This document shows, piece by piece, positions 16,901-27,700 of a stretch of DNA of 64,000 nt. The DNA comes from Actinospineispora acaciae DSM 45401 (GTDB lineage: Bacteria > Actinomycetota > Actinomycetes > Mycobacteriales > Pseudonocardiaceae). Under the pieces are notes generated by a model. It did not search any database. It saw only the letters and a program-made list of their open reading frames with translations, and was not told the DNA's origin. Position 1 is the first letter of the stretch. Each line of letters begins with the position of its first letter. The position numbers were made by a program, and so were the translations under genes. The stretch is taken from NCBI RefSeq assembly GCF_000620785.1, contig NZ_JIAI01000001.1, forward strand, positions 1,054,001-1,118,000, in the 5' to 3' direction.

Positions 16901-17665
16901 GTGATCGCGATGTCAGGGCCGGTACCGCAGACAGCCGTGGGGGTTGTCGCCTCGTTCGACTTCACCCGGGACCGTGAGCTGTGGCGATGGGCGCCGGAGG
17001 AGGTCTCGCTGTACCTGGCCCGCACCGACCCGGTCTCCATGGCCGACAGCCTGAGGATGGTCTCCGACCTGAACGATCCCGGGCTGCTGGCCCGGCCGAC
17101 CCGCGAGGTCACCCGGGAGCCGATCGGTTCCCGGGTGGTGCTGTACTCCTGCACGGCGTGCAGCTTTGTCGGTGGGCTGGAGCGCGAGCGCGCGCTGTGT
17201 GACGCGATGCGCGCCGCCGGCGCTCCCACCGCGCTCACCACCTCGGGGGCGATGGTCGCCGCGCTGCGCGCGCTGGGTGCCGGGCGGGTCGCCGTGGTGC
17301 ACCCCTACGTCGCCCCGATCGGCGCCAGGCTGTCCGACTTTCTCGTCGAGGCGGGCCTGGACGTCGTGGCGAGCCGTGGCCTCGGGCTGGAGTCCCGGGT
17401 GATCGGTGCGGTGGACTACGACACCACGGCCGAGCTCATCACCGCCGGCGATCACCCGGACGCCGAGGCGGTGTTCGTCAGCTGCACCGCCCTGCCCACC
17501 TACGACCTCATCGCGCCCCTGGAGCGGGAGCTGGGCAAACCGGTCGTGACCGCCAACCAGGTGGGCATCTGGGCGGCGCTGCGCGCGGTCGGCGTTGCCG
17601 CGACCGGTCCCGGCCAGCGGTTGCTCACGGTCGCGAGCGGTCAGGCGAAGACGTCGGTCACGTAG
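16901..17665 (+). CDS. Asp/Glu racemase superfamily enzyme (maleate isomerase / arylmalonate decarboxylase-like)
   Basis: Cofactor-free two-cysteine enzyme of about 254 residues. The two catalytic Cys lie in repeated S-C-T contexts, LYSCTACSFVGG and FVSCTALPTYD, at the positions used by maleate cis-trans isomerase, arylmalonate decarboxylase and Asp/Glu racemases. Start ambiguous: the GTG at 16901 is five bases after GGAGG; ATGs at 16898 and 16910 are alternatives. Transcribed away from the binding protein, so the two may serve uptake and conversion of the same acid (inference). Its last 25 bases overlap the end of the convergent P450 gene. Confidence 0.85.
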   Translation: MIAMSGPVPQTAVGVVASFDFTRDRELWRWAPEEVSLYLARTDPVSMADSLRMVSDLNDPGLLARPTREVTREPIGSRVVLYSCTACSFVGGLERERALCDAMRAAGAPTALTTSGAMVAALRALGAGRVAVVHPYVAPIGARLSDFLVEAGLDVVASRGLGLESRVIGAVDYDTTAELITAGDHPDAEAVFVSCTALPTYDLIAPLERELGKPVVTANQVGIWAALRAVGVAATGPGQRLLTVASGQAKTSVT

Positions 17666-20600
17666 CGGGCGTGCTCGCGCTGCATCTCGGTCAGCCAGGC
17701 GTCGGCCTCGGCCTGGTCGGCCCCGGTGGCCTCGGAGTAGATGCGCACGCAGGTGTCGTACACGGCGGGAGCCATCCGCCGGCCGTCCCCGCAGACGTAG
17801 AACGTCGCGCCCTGCCGGACCAGGTCGACGACGCGTGCCCGGTCGGCCCACAGGCGGTCCTGGACGAACCGCACGCCGTCGGCCGGGGCGGCGGAGAAGG
17901 CCGGGTGCAGCTCGGCGATGCCGGCCTTCGCCCACTCGTCGAGCTCGCTGCGGTAGAGGTAGTCGACCTCGGGATGGTCGCAGCCGAAGAACAGCAGCGC
18001 CGGCGCGGGTGCCACGCCCTCCTCCTGGGCGCGCAGCGCGCGGTCCTGGAGGAAACCCCGGAACGGCGCCAGCCCGGTCCCGGCGCAGACCATCACCAGC
18101 GGGGTGGCCAGTGACCGGGGCGGGCGGAACGCCACGTTCGAGGGCCGGACGGTGACCGCGACCCTGGTGCCGGGGCGGGCGTGGGCCAGGTAGGTCGACG
18201 CGGCCCCCTGGTAGACGCCGGTGCCGGACAGCGCGGGTCCGGTGACGACGGCGACGGTGAGGCTGACGTGGTCCGGGCTCCACCTCGGCGACGAGGAGAT
18301 CGAGTACCGGCGGGGCCGCAGCGGGGTGAGCAGCTGGAGGAAGCTGGCGAAGGCCAGTTGGCAGCCCGGGTGGCGTTCCAGCAGGTCGAGCACGCTGACC
18401 CGGTTGTCCAGCACCTCGGCGGCGTGGGCGTCGGCGTCATCGGCGAGCGCGAGCAGCGCCTTCTTGTCCGGCGGGCACACGGTGGCGTCGGCGAGCTGCC
18501 GGACCTGGCCCCGGGTGGCCGGCTGGGACAGCTCGACATAGCTGGCCAGCAGCTCGCCGGCGGTGATCGGGACGTCGGTGGGCAGGAAGGTGCGCCCGCC
18601 GGCGCCGATGCGGATCACCGTGTTGGTGTCGTAGGCCAGGGCGAACCGGTTCAGCGCGCGGTCCACCACCGCCGAGGGGTTCAGCGGCAGCACGGCGAGG
18701 TAGTCCCCGGCACGGTAGTTCTCCCCGTCCGGCAGGGCGATCTCGATGTGCCGCTTGGACCGCGCGTCCGGGGCCGACATGTCCACCAGCTCGCGGTTGG
18801 CCACCACGGTGCCCAGCTGAAGATCGTTCTGACGCAGGATCGGGTCGCGCGCCGCGCCGGTGAACTCGACCTCCAGCAGCGGGGACGGCGCGGGTTCGGC
18901 GGTGTCCTGCCCGAACTCGGCGCCGACAGGTGCCCAGAACCGGGCGTACCAGTCCTCGAACTCGCCGAAGAAGTCCCCTCGGGCGTTGGCCTCCCCGCGT
19001 TCGACCAGCCGGCGGGCGCCGGCGCGCGCCAGGTGCTCGTCGATAGCCTTCGGGACCGCCTGGTAGGTCCGGGCCCAGTCCTTGTTGCCGTTGCCGAACA
19101 CCGCGTACCTGACGCCGTCCAGCGCCCCGTCGGGCAGCCCGCGCACCCACTCCAGGAACGCGCGGGCGTTGTCCGGCGGCTGCCCCTCGTAGGACGAACA
19201 CACCACCACGACGGCGCCCTCGGTGGACAGGTGGCCGGCGGCGCCGTCGAGCGTGTCGACGGTGGAGCTGTAGCCGCGCAGCCGCGCGTCGTTGGCGATG
19301 CGCTGGGCGAACGCCTCCGAGGTGCCGGCGTTGGACCCGTACAGCACCTGGATCGGGATGCCGTTCGCGGCCGCCGGCCTGGCTGGCTCCTCGCGCGCCG
19401 CCGCCCCGTCGGCCCGGTCGGCCTGGTTGGTGACGATCGCGGTGTCGCGGCGGCGGGCGCGGATGTAGAGGCCGTCGGGCTTGATCGTCAGGGTCTGTTT
19501 GATCTCCAGCTCGTAGTCGGGGTCCGCCGCGCCGATGTCGAACCGCTGCAGCAGCATCGCCAGGAACAGCGTCGCCTCCTGCAGGGCGAACCCGCGCCCG
19601 ATGCAGGAGCGCTGCCCGTTGCCGAACGGCTTCCACGCGTTGGTCGGCAGCGCCCGCGCCCGCTCGAACTCGAACCGCTCCGGGGCGAACACCTCCGGGC
19701 GCCCTCCCCACACCGCCGGGTCGCGGTGCAGCTTCGGCGTCAGGACCAGCAGCGTCTCGCCCCGCCGCACCCGGTAGCGGCCCCCGATCACGGTGTCCTC
19801 GTAGGGCTGCACCGCGAACGCCGGGGCGGTCGGCCACAGCCGCAGGGTCTCCTTGAGGACCTGGTCGAGGTAGCCCAGCTTGACCAGGTCCTCGAACCGA
19901 GGCGCCCGGTTGCCCAGCACCTCGTCGACGTGGTCGCGGGCGTGGCGCAGCACGTCCGGGTTGCGCAGCAGCTCGTAGAGCGTGAAGGTGAGCAGCCCGC
20001 TGGTGGTCTCGTGGCCGGCGATGAGGAACGTCACCAGCTGGTAGCGCACGTTCTCGTCGGACAGCCGTTCCCCGGTGCGCGGGTCGGCCGCCTCCAGCAT
20101 CGTGTCGAGGATGTCGTGGCGGCCATCCGGCAGCGGGCGCCGGCGGCGGTCGGCGATGAGCTGGTCGGCGATCTCGAACATCAGCCGCTTGTCCTCGTCG
20201 TACTGGTGCCGGGTGAGCAGCATCAGCCGGCTTTGCAGCGGTAGGCGGCGACCCCGCTCGCCGGCCTCGACCAGCGAACGCACCATCGCGCCGACGAACG
20301 GGTGCATCTGCTCGGTGTACAGGCTGTTGAACCGGTAGCTGAACGAGCACAGCGCGATCGTGTCCAGCGTCAGCCGGGTGGTGTTGTCGCCGACGTCGAT
20401 GCGGTGGTCGGGCCCCTGGCGCTCCCACTTCAGCAGCAGCTGCTCGGCGATGTCGGTCATGCCGTCGAACATGTCCCGCAACGCCGGCGGTCCGAACGCC
20501 GGCATCAGGATGCGGTGTGCCGCGCCCCAGTTCGGCTCCTGTGTCTCGGCGGTGAACAGGCCGTCGCCGGCGAAGTCGCGGACGTTCTGGAGCGGGGTGT

Positions 20601-20820
20601 GCAGCTTCTTGTCGAAGCGTTGCTCGTCGCACAGCTCGTCCACCAGCTCGCGCGAGCTGACCACCACCAGGTCACGGTCCAGCAGCTCCAGCCGGTAGAT
20701 CGGCCCGTACTCGTCGGCCAGCTCCACCAGCCCGAAGATGCCCTTCCCGGCGTCGAGGTCGGGCAGGTTGCCCACCAGGGGGCGCGGTCGGGGCTGCGGG
20801 ATCGGCTCCTCGGCGGACAC
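17641..20820 (-). CDS. Self-sufficient cytochrome P450/NADPH-P450 reductase fusion (CYP102 type)
   Basis: Single-chain monooxygenase of 1059 residues, full length for the BM3 family, which hydroxylates fatty acids and related compounds near the chain end using NADPH. The P450 part has the I-helix AGHETTSG, the KETLRLWP (ExxR) motif and the heme loop FGNGQRSCIG near residue 400; the GDGLFT segment keeps the Phe that in BM3 (F87) shapes the active site. The FMN domain begins at VLYGSNAGTSEAFA near 490, and the FAD/NADPH domain carries RRYSISSSP, AGTGLAPFRGFLQ and FYVCGDG. The start is a GTG at 20820 without a clear ribosome site. Third gene of an operon with an alpha/beta hydrolase and an LLM flavoenzyme under a MerR-type promoter. 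Confidence 0.96.
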   Translation of the reverse strand: MSAEEPIPQPRPRPLVGNLPDLDAGKGIFGLVELADEYGPIYRLELLDRDLVVVSSRELVDELCDEQRFDKKLHTPLQNVRDFAGDGLFTAETQEPNWGAAHRILMPAFGPPALRDMFDGMTDIAEQLLLKWERQGPDHRIDVGDNTTRLTLDTIALCSFSYRFNSLYTEQMHPFVGAMVRSLVEAGERGRRLPLQSRLMLLTRHQYDEDKRLMFEIADQLIADRRRRPLPDGRHDILDTMLEAADPRTGERLSDENVRYQLVTFLIAGHETTSGLLTFTLYELLRNPDVLRHARDHVDEVLGNRAPRFEDLVKLGYLDQVLKETLRLWPTAPAFAVQPYEDTVIGGRYRVRRGETLLVLTPKLHRDPAVWGGRPEVFAPERFEFERARALPTNAWKPFGNGQRSCIGRGFALQEATLFLAMLLQRFDIGAADPDYELEIKQTLTIKPDGLYIRARRRDTAIVTNQADRADGAAAREEPARPAAANGIPIQVLYGSNAGTSEAFAQRIANDARLRGYSSTVDTLDGAAGHLSTEGAVVVVCSSYEGQPPDNARAFLEWVRGLPDGALDGVRYAVFGNGNKDWARTYQAVPKAIDEHLARAGARRLVERGEANARGDFFGEFEDWYARFWAPVGAEFGQDTAEPAPSPLLEVEFTGAARDPILRQNDLQLGTVVANRELVDMSAPDARSKRHIEIALPDGENYRAGDYLAVLPLNPSAVVDRALNRFALAYDTNTVIRIGAGGRTFLPTDVPITAGELLASYVELSQPATRGQVRQLADATVCPPDKKALLALADDADAHAAEVLDNRVSVLDLLERHPGCQLAFASFLQLLTPLRPRRYSISSSPRWSPDHVSLTVAVVTGPALSGTGVYQGAASTYLAHARPGTRVAVTVRPSNVAFRPPRSLATPLVMVCAGTGLAPFRGFLQDRALRAQEEGVAPAPALLFFGCDHPEVDYLYRSELDEWAKAGIAELHPAFSAAPADGVRFVQDRLWADRARVVDLVRQGATFYVCGDGRRMAPAVYDTCVRIYSEATGADQAEADAWLTEMQREHARYVTDVFA

Positions 20821-20843
20821 CCGGGCGATGATATAACACTAGG

Positions 20844-21644
20844 TCAGGGTCGTAGCGGGTGCCAGGCCTCGGCGAACTCGGTCATCCGCCGGCCGAAGGT
20901 CCGGTAGCCGCCGAAGTGCACGGCCACCGCGTCGGCGCCCGCCTCGGCCAGCTCCTCCACCCGGGCCACGACCTCGGCCGGGTCCGTGCCGTCCGCCGGC
21001 CACTCGATCCGGGTGCCGACCCGCACCGGCCGGTCGGTCAGCTCGCGCAGCCGGGCGACGCACCGGGCGAAGCCGGCCGCGGTGAGCCCGAACCCCTGCC
21101 ACTCGTCGGCCAGCCGGGCGGCGCGGACCAGCGCCCGGTCCGAGACCCCGCCCACCGTGATCGGCACCTCCCGGCGCGGCAGCGGCCGGAACACGCCCCC
21201 GGGCGGACCGTCGCCCCGGAACAGCCGCCGCACCAGTGCGATGCCCTCGTCGGTGCGCCGCCCCCGGCCGGCGAAGTCCGCGCCCACGCTCGCGTACTCG
21301 ACCTCGTCCCAGCCGACGCCCACGCCCAGGTTGACCCGCTCGCCGGTCAGCCGGTCCAGCGTGGCGACCTGCTTGGCCACGACGAACGGGCTGCGCATCG
21401 GCAGCACCAGCACCGAGGTGCCCAGGCCGATCACGCTGGTCCTGGCCCCGAGGTAGGCCAGCGTGGTCAACGGCTCGTACACGCCGCCGTAGGTCTCGCC
21501 GTACTCGGTCGGTGGCAACAGGTGATCGGGCAGCCAGGCCGTGTGGAAGCCCAGCCGCTCGGCCGTCACCCCCAGCTCGACCAGCGACTCCGGCTCCATC
21601 TCCGGTGACTCGTCGGGCAGCACCACCTGAAGGTCCACGCTCAC
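20844..21644 (-). CDS. LLM-class (F420/FMN-dependent) oxidoreductase
   Basis: Luciferase-like TIM-barrel oxidoreductase of 266 residues, likely using F420 or reduced FMN. Features: ERLGFHTAWLPDHLL near residue 30, LPMRSPFVVAKQVATLD and GERVNLGVGVGW near 85-110, and TVGGVSDRALVRAARLADEW near 165-185. The GTG at 21644 overlaps the stop of the upstream hydrolase gene (GTGA) and has GGGAGAGGGG before it, which decides against the longer frame to 21686. Role unknown; family members reduce or oxygenate ketones, nitro compounds and sulfonates. It lies between the hydrolase and the P450. Confidence 0.88.
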   Translation of the reverse strand: MSVDLQVVLPDESPEMEPESLVELGVTAERLGFHTAWLPDHLLPPTEYGETYGGVYEPLTTLAYLGARTSVIGLGTSVLVLPMRSPFVVAKQVATLDRLTGERVNLGVGVGWDEVEYASVGADFAGRGRRTDEGIALVRRLFRGDGPPGGVFRPLPRREVPITVGGVSDRALVRAARLADEWQGFGLTAAGFARCVARLRELTDRPVRVGTRIEWPADGTDPAEVVARVEELAEAGADAVAVHFGGYRTFGRRMTEFAEAWHPLRP

Positions 21645-22414
21645 CCCCTCTCCCTGGCCAGGAAGCCCTGGATCGCGGCGAGCCATGCGTCCCGCGCCTC
21701 CGCGCCGATGCCGTGACCGGCCTCGACCTCCACCAGCTTCGCGCCGGGGATCGCCTCAGCCAGCTCGCGCGACAACGCCGGCGGCGCGAGCCCGTCCAGC
21801 GTGGTGGCGATGACCAGCGTGGGCACCGCCAGCCGGGGAAGCTCCGCGCGCAGGTCCACGGACTCCACCAGGTCGACGTGCTCACGGCTGCCGGCCGGGA
21901 TGAACTCGGCCAGCGCCTTGATCGAGTCCTCCAGCTCGCCGGGGCCGAGCGCGTCGAGGTGCCTGTCCCCCGTCGCCACCAAGGTGAGGTAGGACGCCAA
22001 CAGCGTGCGGTCGCCGTCCAGCAGCCTTCGCCAGATGTCCACCGCCAGCCGCATCCTGGCGTTCGGGTACGCGAAACCCGCCGTGAGCACCAGCCCGGTG
22101 ACCCGCTGCGGGTGCCGGGACGCCGCGCGCACCGCGACCGCCGTGCCCAGCGAGTAGCCCAGGATGTCGAACCGGCCCACGCCCGCGTCGACGGCGGCCC
22201 GCACCAGCTCGTCCGCCATAAAGTCCAGAGCCAGCGGTCGAGTGGCGCGCGGGGTGTCCCCCGAGCCCGGATAGTCCGAGCCCACCACGGTGTGGGTGCG
22301 GGCCAGGTCGTCGATGATCGGCCCGAAGTTGCCGGCGATGCTCCCGCCGCCACCGTGCGCGAGCACCAGGCCCGGACCCGACCCGCGCACAGCCGTTGCG
22401 AAATGTTCGGTCAT
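21641..22414 (-). CDS. Alpha/beta hydrolase
   Basis: Hydrolase of 257 residues with the alpha/beta fold: oxyanion-region LAHGGGG near residue 20, nucleophile elbow GYSLGTA (Ser near 96), acidic residue in the TTLDGLAPP stretch and catalytic His in VEAGHGIG. It is probably an esterase or lactonase. First gene of the operon; its ATG at 22414 is almost exactly where transcription should begin from the MerR-type promoter, so the message may be leaderless. It might cleave an ester made by the downstream oxygenases (inference). Confidence 0.9.
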   Translation of the reverse strand: MTEHFATAVRGSGPGLVLAHGGGGSIAGNFGPIIDDLARTHTVVGSDYPGSGDTPRATRPLALDFMADELVRAAVDAGVGRFDILGYSLGTAVAVRAASRHPQRVTGLVLTAGFAYPNARMRLAVDIWRRLLDGDRTLLASYLTLVATGDRHLDALGPGELEDSIKALAEFIPAGSREHVDLVESVDLRAELPRLAVPTLVIATTLDGLAPPALSRELAEAIPGAKLVEVEAGHGIGAEARDAWLAAIQGFLARERG

Positions 22415-22421
22415 GACCGGA

Positions 22422-22452
22422 CGTTAAGCACTCACATCGATGTGAAGGTCAA
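22422..22452 (-). promoter_or_regulatory. MerR-type promoter with 19-base spacer and central palindrome
   Basis: On the minus strand TTGACC (22452-22447) and TTAACG (22427-22422) are separated by 19 bases, the over-long spacer that MerR proteins correct by twisting DNA. Inside lies the perfect 14-base palindrome TCACATCGATGTGA (22432-22445). The expected start of transcription is within a few bases of the hydrolase ATG. The MerR gene lies immediately on the other side. Confidence 0.8.
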
Positions 22453-22473
22453 CCCGAGGGCGAGGCATAGCGG

Positions 22474-22815
22474 ATGCTGATCGGCGAGCTGTCCCGTCGC
22501 ACCGGCGTGAGCCGGCGGCTGCTGCGGTACTACGAGGAGCAGGGCCTGCTGCGGCCGCGCCGGGACGTCAACAGCTACCGGGGCTACGACGAGGACGCGG
22601 TGCGCGCCGTCCAGCACATCCGCACCCTGCTGGCGGCCGGGCTGTCCACCGAGGTGATCAGGCAGGCCCTGCCGTGCGCAACCGGAGACCCGTTGGAGCT
22701 CGAGATGTGCCCGGTGCTCGCCGAGACCCTGCGCCGCGAGCTGGCCGCCCTGGACGACCGGATCGGCTCGCTGCGGGCCGCCCGGGGCGCCCTCGCCTCC
22801 TACCTGCCCAGCTGA
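22474..22815 (+). CDS. MerR-family transcriptional activator
   Basis: 113-residue regulator. N-terminal winged helix of the family (IGELSRRTGVSRRLLRYYEE then GLLRPRRDVNSYRGYDEDAV), a dimerisation helix (CPVLAETLRRELAALDDRIG) and no separate ligand domain. Two Cys (CATGD, EMCPVL) occur just before and at the start of the coiled coil, the place where metal or redox-sensing MerR members hold ligands, but the spacing is not a standard metal site. Divergent from the hydrolase-LLM-P450 operon and almost certainly its regulator. Confidence 0.93.
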   Translation: MLIGELSRRTGVSRRLLRYYEEQGLLRPRRDVNSYRGYDEDAVRAVQHIRTLLAAGLSTEVIRQALPCATGDPLELEMCPVLAETLRRELAALDDRIGSLRAARGALASYLPS

Positions 22816-23499
22816 TCAGCCCGAGCCCGCGTACCGCTTGGCCAGCAGGTCCCGGCAGGTGCCACCGTTCGCCTCGATGCTCACCGCGGTGAGCCGGGCC
22901 CGCCGCAGGTGCAGCGGGACCTGGGCGGCCGAGACCGGCTGACCGTCCGGGTGCAGCAGCAGCGGGGCGTCGTCGCCGGCGGGCAGGCCGGCCTCGGCGC
23001 GGCGCGCGCGCAGCCGCTCGGCGTCCCGGGAGGGCGGCAGGTCACCGAGCCGGGTCGCCGCCAGCTCGGCGGGCGTCCGGCCGGCGTCCACCAGCGGCCG
23101 GGCCACCCGCTCCTGGCCGGCGAGCGCGGCCTTGCCGAGGAACTCGCGGCGCAGCTCGTCCAGCTCGGCGCGGGCCTGCGAGCCGAACGCCGTCGCGAAC
23201 CCCGACCTGGCGGCGACCCCCCGGTTGATCACCTCGGCCACGAAGTGCTCTTCGAGGACGATGTCCGCCCTGGTCACTCCGGGTACGGCGGCCACGGCGT
23301 CGTGCGCGTCGGCCACCATGAGCCAGGTGAAGTTGGGCGCGCAGAAGAAGGTCGGCAGCCGCAGCCGGACCGAGGCGACGCCGTCCTCGGAGACGGTGCA
23401 CGACGACACGAACTCCAGAGCGGTGATCGGCTCGTCGAGCTCGGGGTCGCGCACCGTCTCCAGTGCCCGCCAGACGGCGTCCCGGGGCGGCGGGCTCAT
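22816..23499 (-). CDS. DUF59/MIP18-type iron-sulfur assembly protein
   Basis: 227 residues. The N-terminal 100 residues match the PaaD/SufT/MIP18 fold (VWRALETVRDPELDEPITAL, then VRLRLPTFFCAPNFTWLMVAD), a family that helps build or insert iron-sulfur or other metal centres. Cys residues occur at SSC, FFCAP and near the C-terminus in GGTCRDLL. The ATG overlaps the stop of the upstream amidohydrolase (ATGA). As the last gene of the monooxygenase operon it may help mature the reductase's 2Fe-2S centre or the diiron site (inference). The C-terminal half is unassigned. Its stop abuts the convergent MerR stop. Confidence 0.8.
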   Translation of the reverse strand: MSPPPRDAVWRALETVRDPELDEPITALEFVSSCTVSEDGVASVRLRLPTFFCAPNFTWLMVADAHDAVAAVPGVTRADIVLEEHFVAEVINRGVAARSGFATAFGSQARAELDELRREFLGKAALAGQERVARPLVDAGRTPAELAATRLGDLPPSRDAERLRARRAEAGLPAGDDAPLLLHPDGQPVSAAQVPLHLRRARLTAVSIEANGGTCRDLLAKRYAGSG

Positions 23500-24551
23500 G
23501 CGCCGGTGAGTTCCTCGGCGGGGCGGGTCGGTTCGCCGGCGGTCGTCGCGGGCGCCTGCACCCGGCACTCGGCGGGCACCTCGATGCCGTAGAGCTTCGC
23601 CGCGTTCAGGCCGAGGATCTTCTTCTTGCCGGCGGTGGTCAGCCGGGGATAGTCGCTGTACTCCTCGCCGTCGGGCATCTGCCAGTCCACGAAGCCCTCC
23701 ACCTGCCACTTCGGCTCCCAGATGCCGTAGTCGCTGCCGAAGGTCATCTTGTCCTCGCCGACCCAGAACAGCAGCTCGCCCATGACCTTGGCGAAGAACC
23801 GGGGCCGGGCGAACATCAGCCCGCCGATCACCACGGACAGCCCGGCGTAGACGTTCGGCTCCTGCACGGCCATGAAGCAGAAGTCCTCGATCCGGGGCAG
23901 GCCGACGTGCTCGACGATGAAGTTGAGCTCCGGGAAGTCGGTGGCGGCGTGGTCGACGTCCGCGACGTCGAAGGCATCCTTGTCCAGCGGCCAGATCGTC
24001 GGGCCCTTGTGCACGTGGATGTTCGTGATGCCCAGCTCCTGGCTCTTGGCCAGGAACCGGTACGCCTCCGGGTCGGTGAGCTTGTACCCGCGCGAGTCGC
24101 CGATCCATTCGGCGGTGTAGAGCTTGACGCCCTTGAGGTTGTAGCGCTTCGCGTCCTCCTCGAGCTGGCGTATACCGGCGTCACCTTCTCGCGGGTCCCA
24201 GCGGCCGTTGACGATGAACTTGTCCGGATACTTCTCGGCGAGCAGGTTGTTGCGTTCCGCGGTGTTGAAGCCGGTCTTGTACCAGTACTTCAAATAGGTC
24301 GACTGGAAGATCGCCTTGTCGACGTGGCCGACCTGGAAGAGGTCGTGCATGAGGTCGTCCTCGGAGTACCTGCAGTACTTCTCCCACTCCCAGCGCGTCT
24401 CCGGCGGCCCGAGCTGGTGGTAGCCGTAGAAGCAGTCGATCCAGCCCTTGGCCAGGTCCTCGCGGCCCTCGACCCAGTTCTCCGGGCTGGCGTCCCAGAA
24501 ATGCATGTGGGAGTCGACCACGAAGTACTTTTCGCCATCCTTCTCGTACAT
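23496..24551 (-). CDS. Amidohydrolase-2 family protein of the monooxygenase operon
   Basis: 351-residue TIM-barrel hydrolase. Metal-site motifs: DSHMHFWD near residue 13 (HxH), NIHVHKGPT and VEHVGLPRIED (His), and TFGSDYGIWEP (Asp). It lies 28 bases after the alcohol dehydrogenase gene in the operon and overlaps the DUF59 gene. Similar proteins accompany prm/mim monooxygenase clusters of mycobacteria and relatives, but I know of no assigned reaction. As with other amidohydrolase-2 members it could be a hydrolase or decarboxylase. Confidence 0.85.
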   Translation of the reverse strand: MYEKDGEKYFVVDSHMHFWDASPENWVEGREDLAKGWIDCFYGYHQLGPPETRWEWEKYCRYSEDDLMHDLFQVGHVDKAIFQSTYLKYWYKTGFNTAERNNLLAEKYPDKFIVNGRWDPREGDAGIRQLEEDAKRYNLKGVKLYTAEWIGDSRGYKLTDPEAYRFLAKSQELGITNIHVHKGPTIWPLDKDAFDVADVDHAATDFPELNFIVEHVGLPRIEDFCFMAVQEPNVYAGLSVVIGGLMFARPRFFAKVMGELLFWVGEDKMTFGSDYGIWEPKWQVEGFVDWQMPDGEEYSDYPRLTTAGKKKILGLNAAKLYGIEVPAECRVQAPATTAGEPTRPAEELTGA

Positions 24552-24579
24552 CTGGGTGCCTCTCGCGTCATCGGGAGAA

Positions 24580-25608
24580 TTACGGGACGAGAATTGCCCG
24601 GCCCCTGACCCGGCCGGCGTCGAGGTCGTGCAGCGCCTCCAAGGCGGAGTCCAGCGGGTACTGCTTGGTGTGCAGCGTGACCTTGCCGGCCTGGGCGAGC
24701 ACCATCAGCTCGGCGAGGTCGTTGTAGGTGCCGACGATGTTGCCGATCACGTTCTTCTCCCCGGCCACGAAGTCCAGGGTCGGGATCCGCAGCTCGCCCC
24801 CGTAGCCGATGACGTACAGCGACCCGGCCGGCGCCGTCATCGCCCACGCCTCGTTCTCCGCGCCCTGCTCAGCGACGAAGTCGAACACCACGTCCGCGCC
24901 CCGGCCGTCGGTGAGGTCGAGCACGGCGTCGACCTGGCCGCCGTCGGCGAGGACGGCGTCGTGCGCGCCGATCCGGCGGGCCAGCTCCAGCGCGTCCGGG
25001 TTGCGGTCCACCACGACGATGCGGGTGGCGGTCAGCGCGGCGAGCGCCTGGATGCCGATGTGCCCCAGGCCGCCCGCGCCCTGCACCAGCGCGGTGGTGC
25101 CCGGATACAGCGCCGGGACCGCCTTGCGGACCGCGTGGTAGGCGGTGATGCCGGCGTCGGCGAGCGCGGCGACGTCGGCCGGGTTGGTGTTCGGGTCGAG
25201 CTTCACGCAGGCCCGCGCGGTGGTGCGCAGGTACTCGGCCATCCCGCCGTCGTTGTTGGACAGGCCGGGGAAGAACGCGTCGGTGCACTGCATGTCGCGC
25301 CCGGCCCGGCAGGGCAGGCACAGCCCGCAGGACGGCTGCGGGTGCAGGATGACGGTGTCGCCGACGGCCACGTTGGTCACCCCCGCGCCGACCTCGTGCA
25401 CCCAGCCCGCGTTCTCGTGGCCGATCACGTACGGCAGGTCGGGGCACATCGCCTCGGCCCACTGCCCTTCGAGGATGTGCAGGTCGGTGCGGCACACCCC
25501 GGCGCCGCCGACCTTCACGATGACGTCCAGGGGGCCTTCGAGCTTCGGCTCCGGGATGTCGTCGATCATCGGGTCGGCGTGGTACTGATGTACTCGGACG
25601 GCCCTCAT
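24580..25608 (-). CDS. Zinc-dependent alcohol dehydrogenase
   Basis: NAD-dependent medium-chain dehydrogenase, 342 residues. Catalytic zinc ligands Cys39 (GVCRTDLH) and His64-Glu65 (GHENAG); structural zinc Cys94, Cys97, Cys100, Cys108 (PSCGLCLPC...QC). The dinucleotide fold motif is GAGGLGHIG near residue 175 and the acidic residue after beta2 is in VVVDRN, favouring NAD. Start at 25608 has GGAGGAGG upstream; an upstream ATG at 25635 would bury that site. In propane-type clusters this enzyme oxidises the alcohol made by the monooxygenase, for example 2-propanol to acetone. Confidence 0.93.
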   Translation of the reverse strand: MRAVRVHQYHADPMIDDIPEPKLEGPLDVIVKVGGAGVCRTDLHILEGQWAEAMCPDLPYVIGHENAGWVHEVGAGVTNVAVGDTVILHPQPSCGLCLPCRAGRDMQCTDAFFPGLSNNDGGMAEYLRTTARACVKLDPNTNPADVAALADAGITAYHAVRKAVPALYPGTTALVQGAGGLGHIGIQALAALTATRIVVVDRNPDALELARRIGAHDAVLADGGQVDAVLDLTDGRGADVVFDFVAEQGAENEAWAMTAPAGSLYVIGYGGELRIPTLDFVAGEKNVIGNIVGTYNDLAELMVLAQAGKVTLHTKQYPLDSALEALHDLDAGRVRGRAILVP

Positions 25609-25641
25609 GCGGCCTCCTCCTCCGATCGCGTGCACATGGCC

Positions 25642-27696
<2,055 letters not shown>

Positions 27697-27700
<4 letters not shown>

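Noticed and set aside
20821..20843. Separate leaderless promoter for the P450 (TATATC close to the GTG)
   Set aside because: No -35 at proper spacing and the gene sits 23 bases behind its operon partner; co-transcription is simpler.
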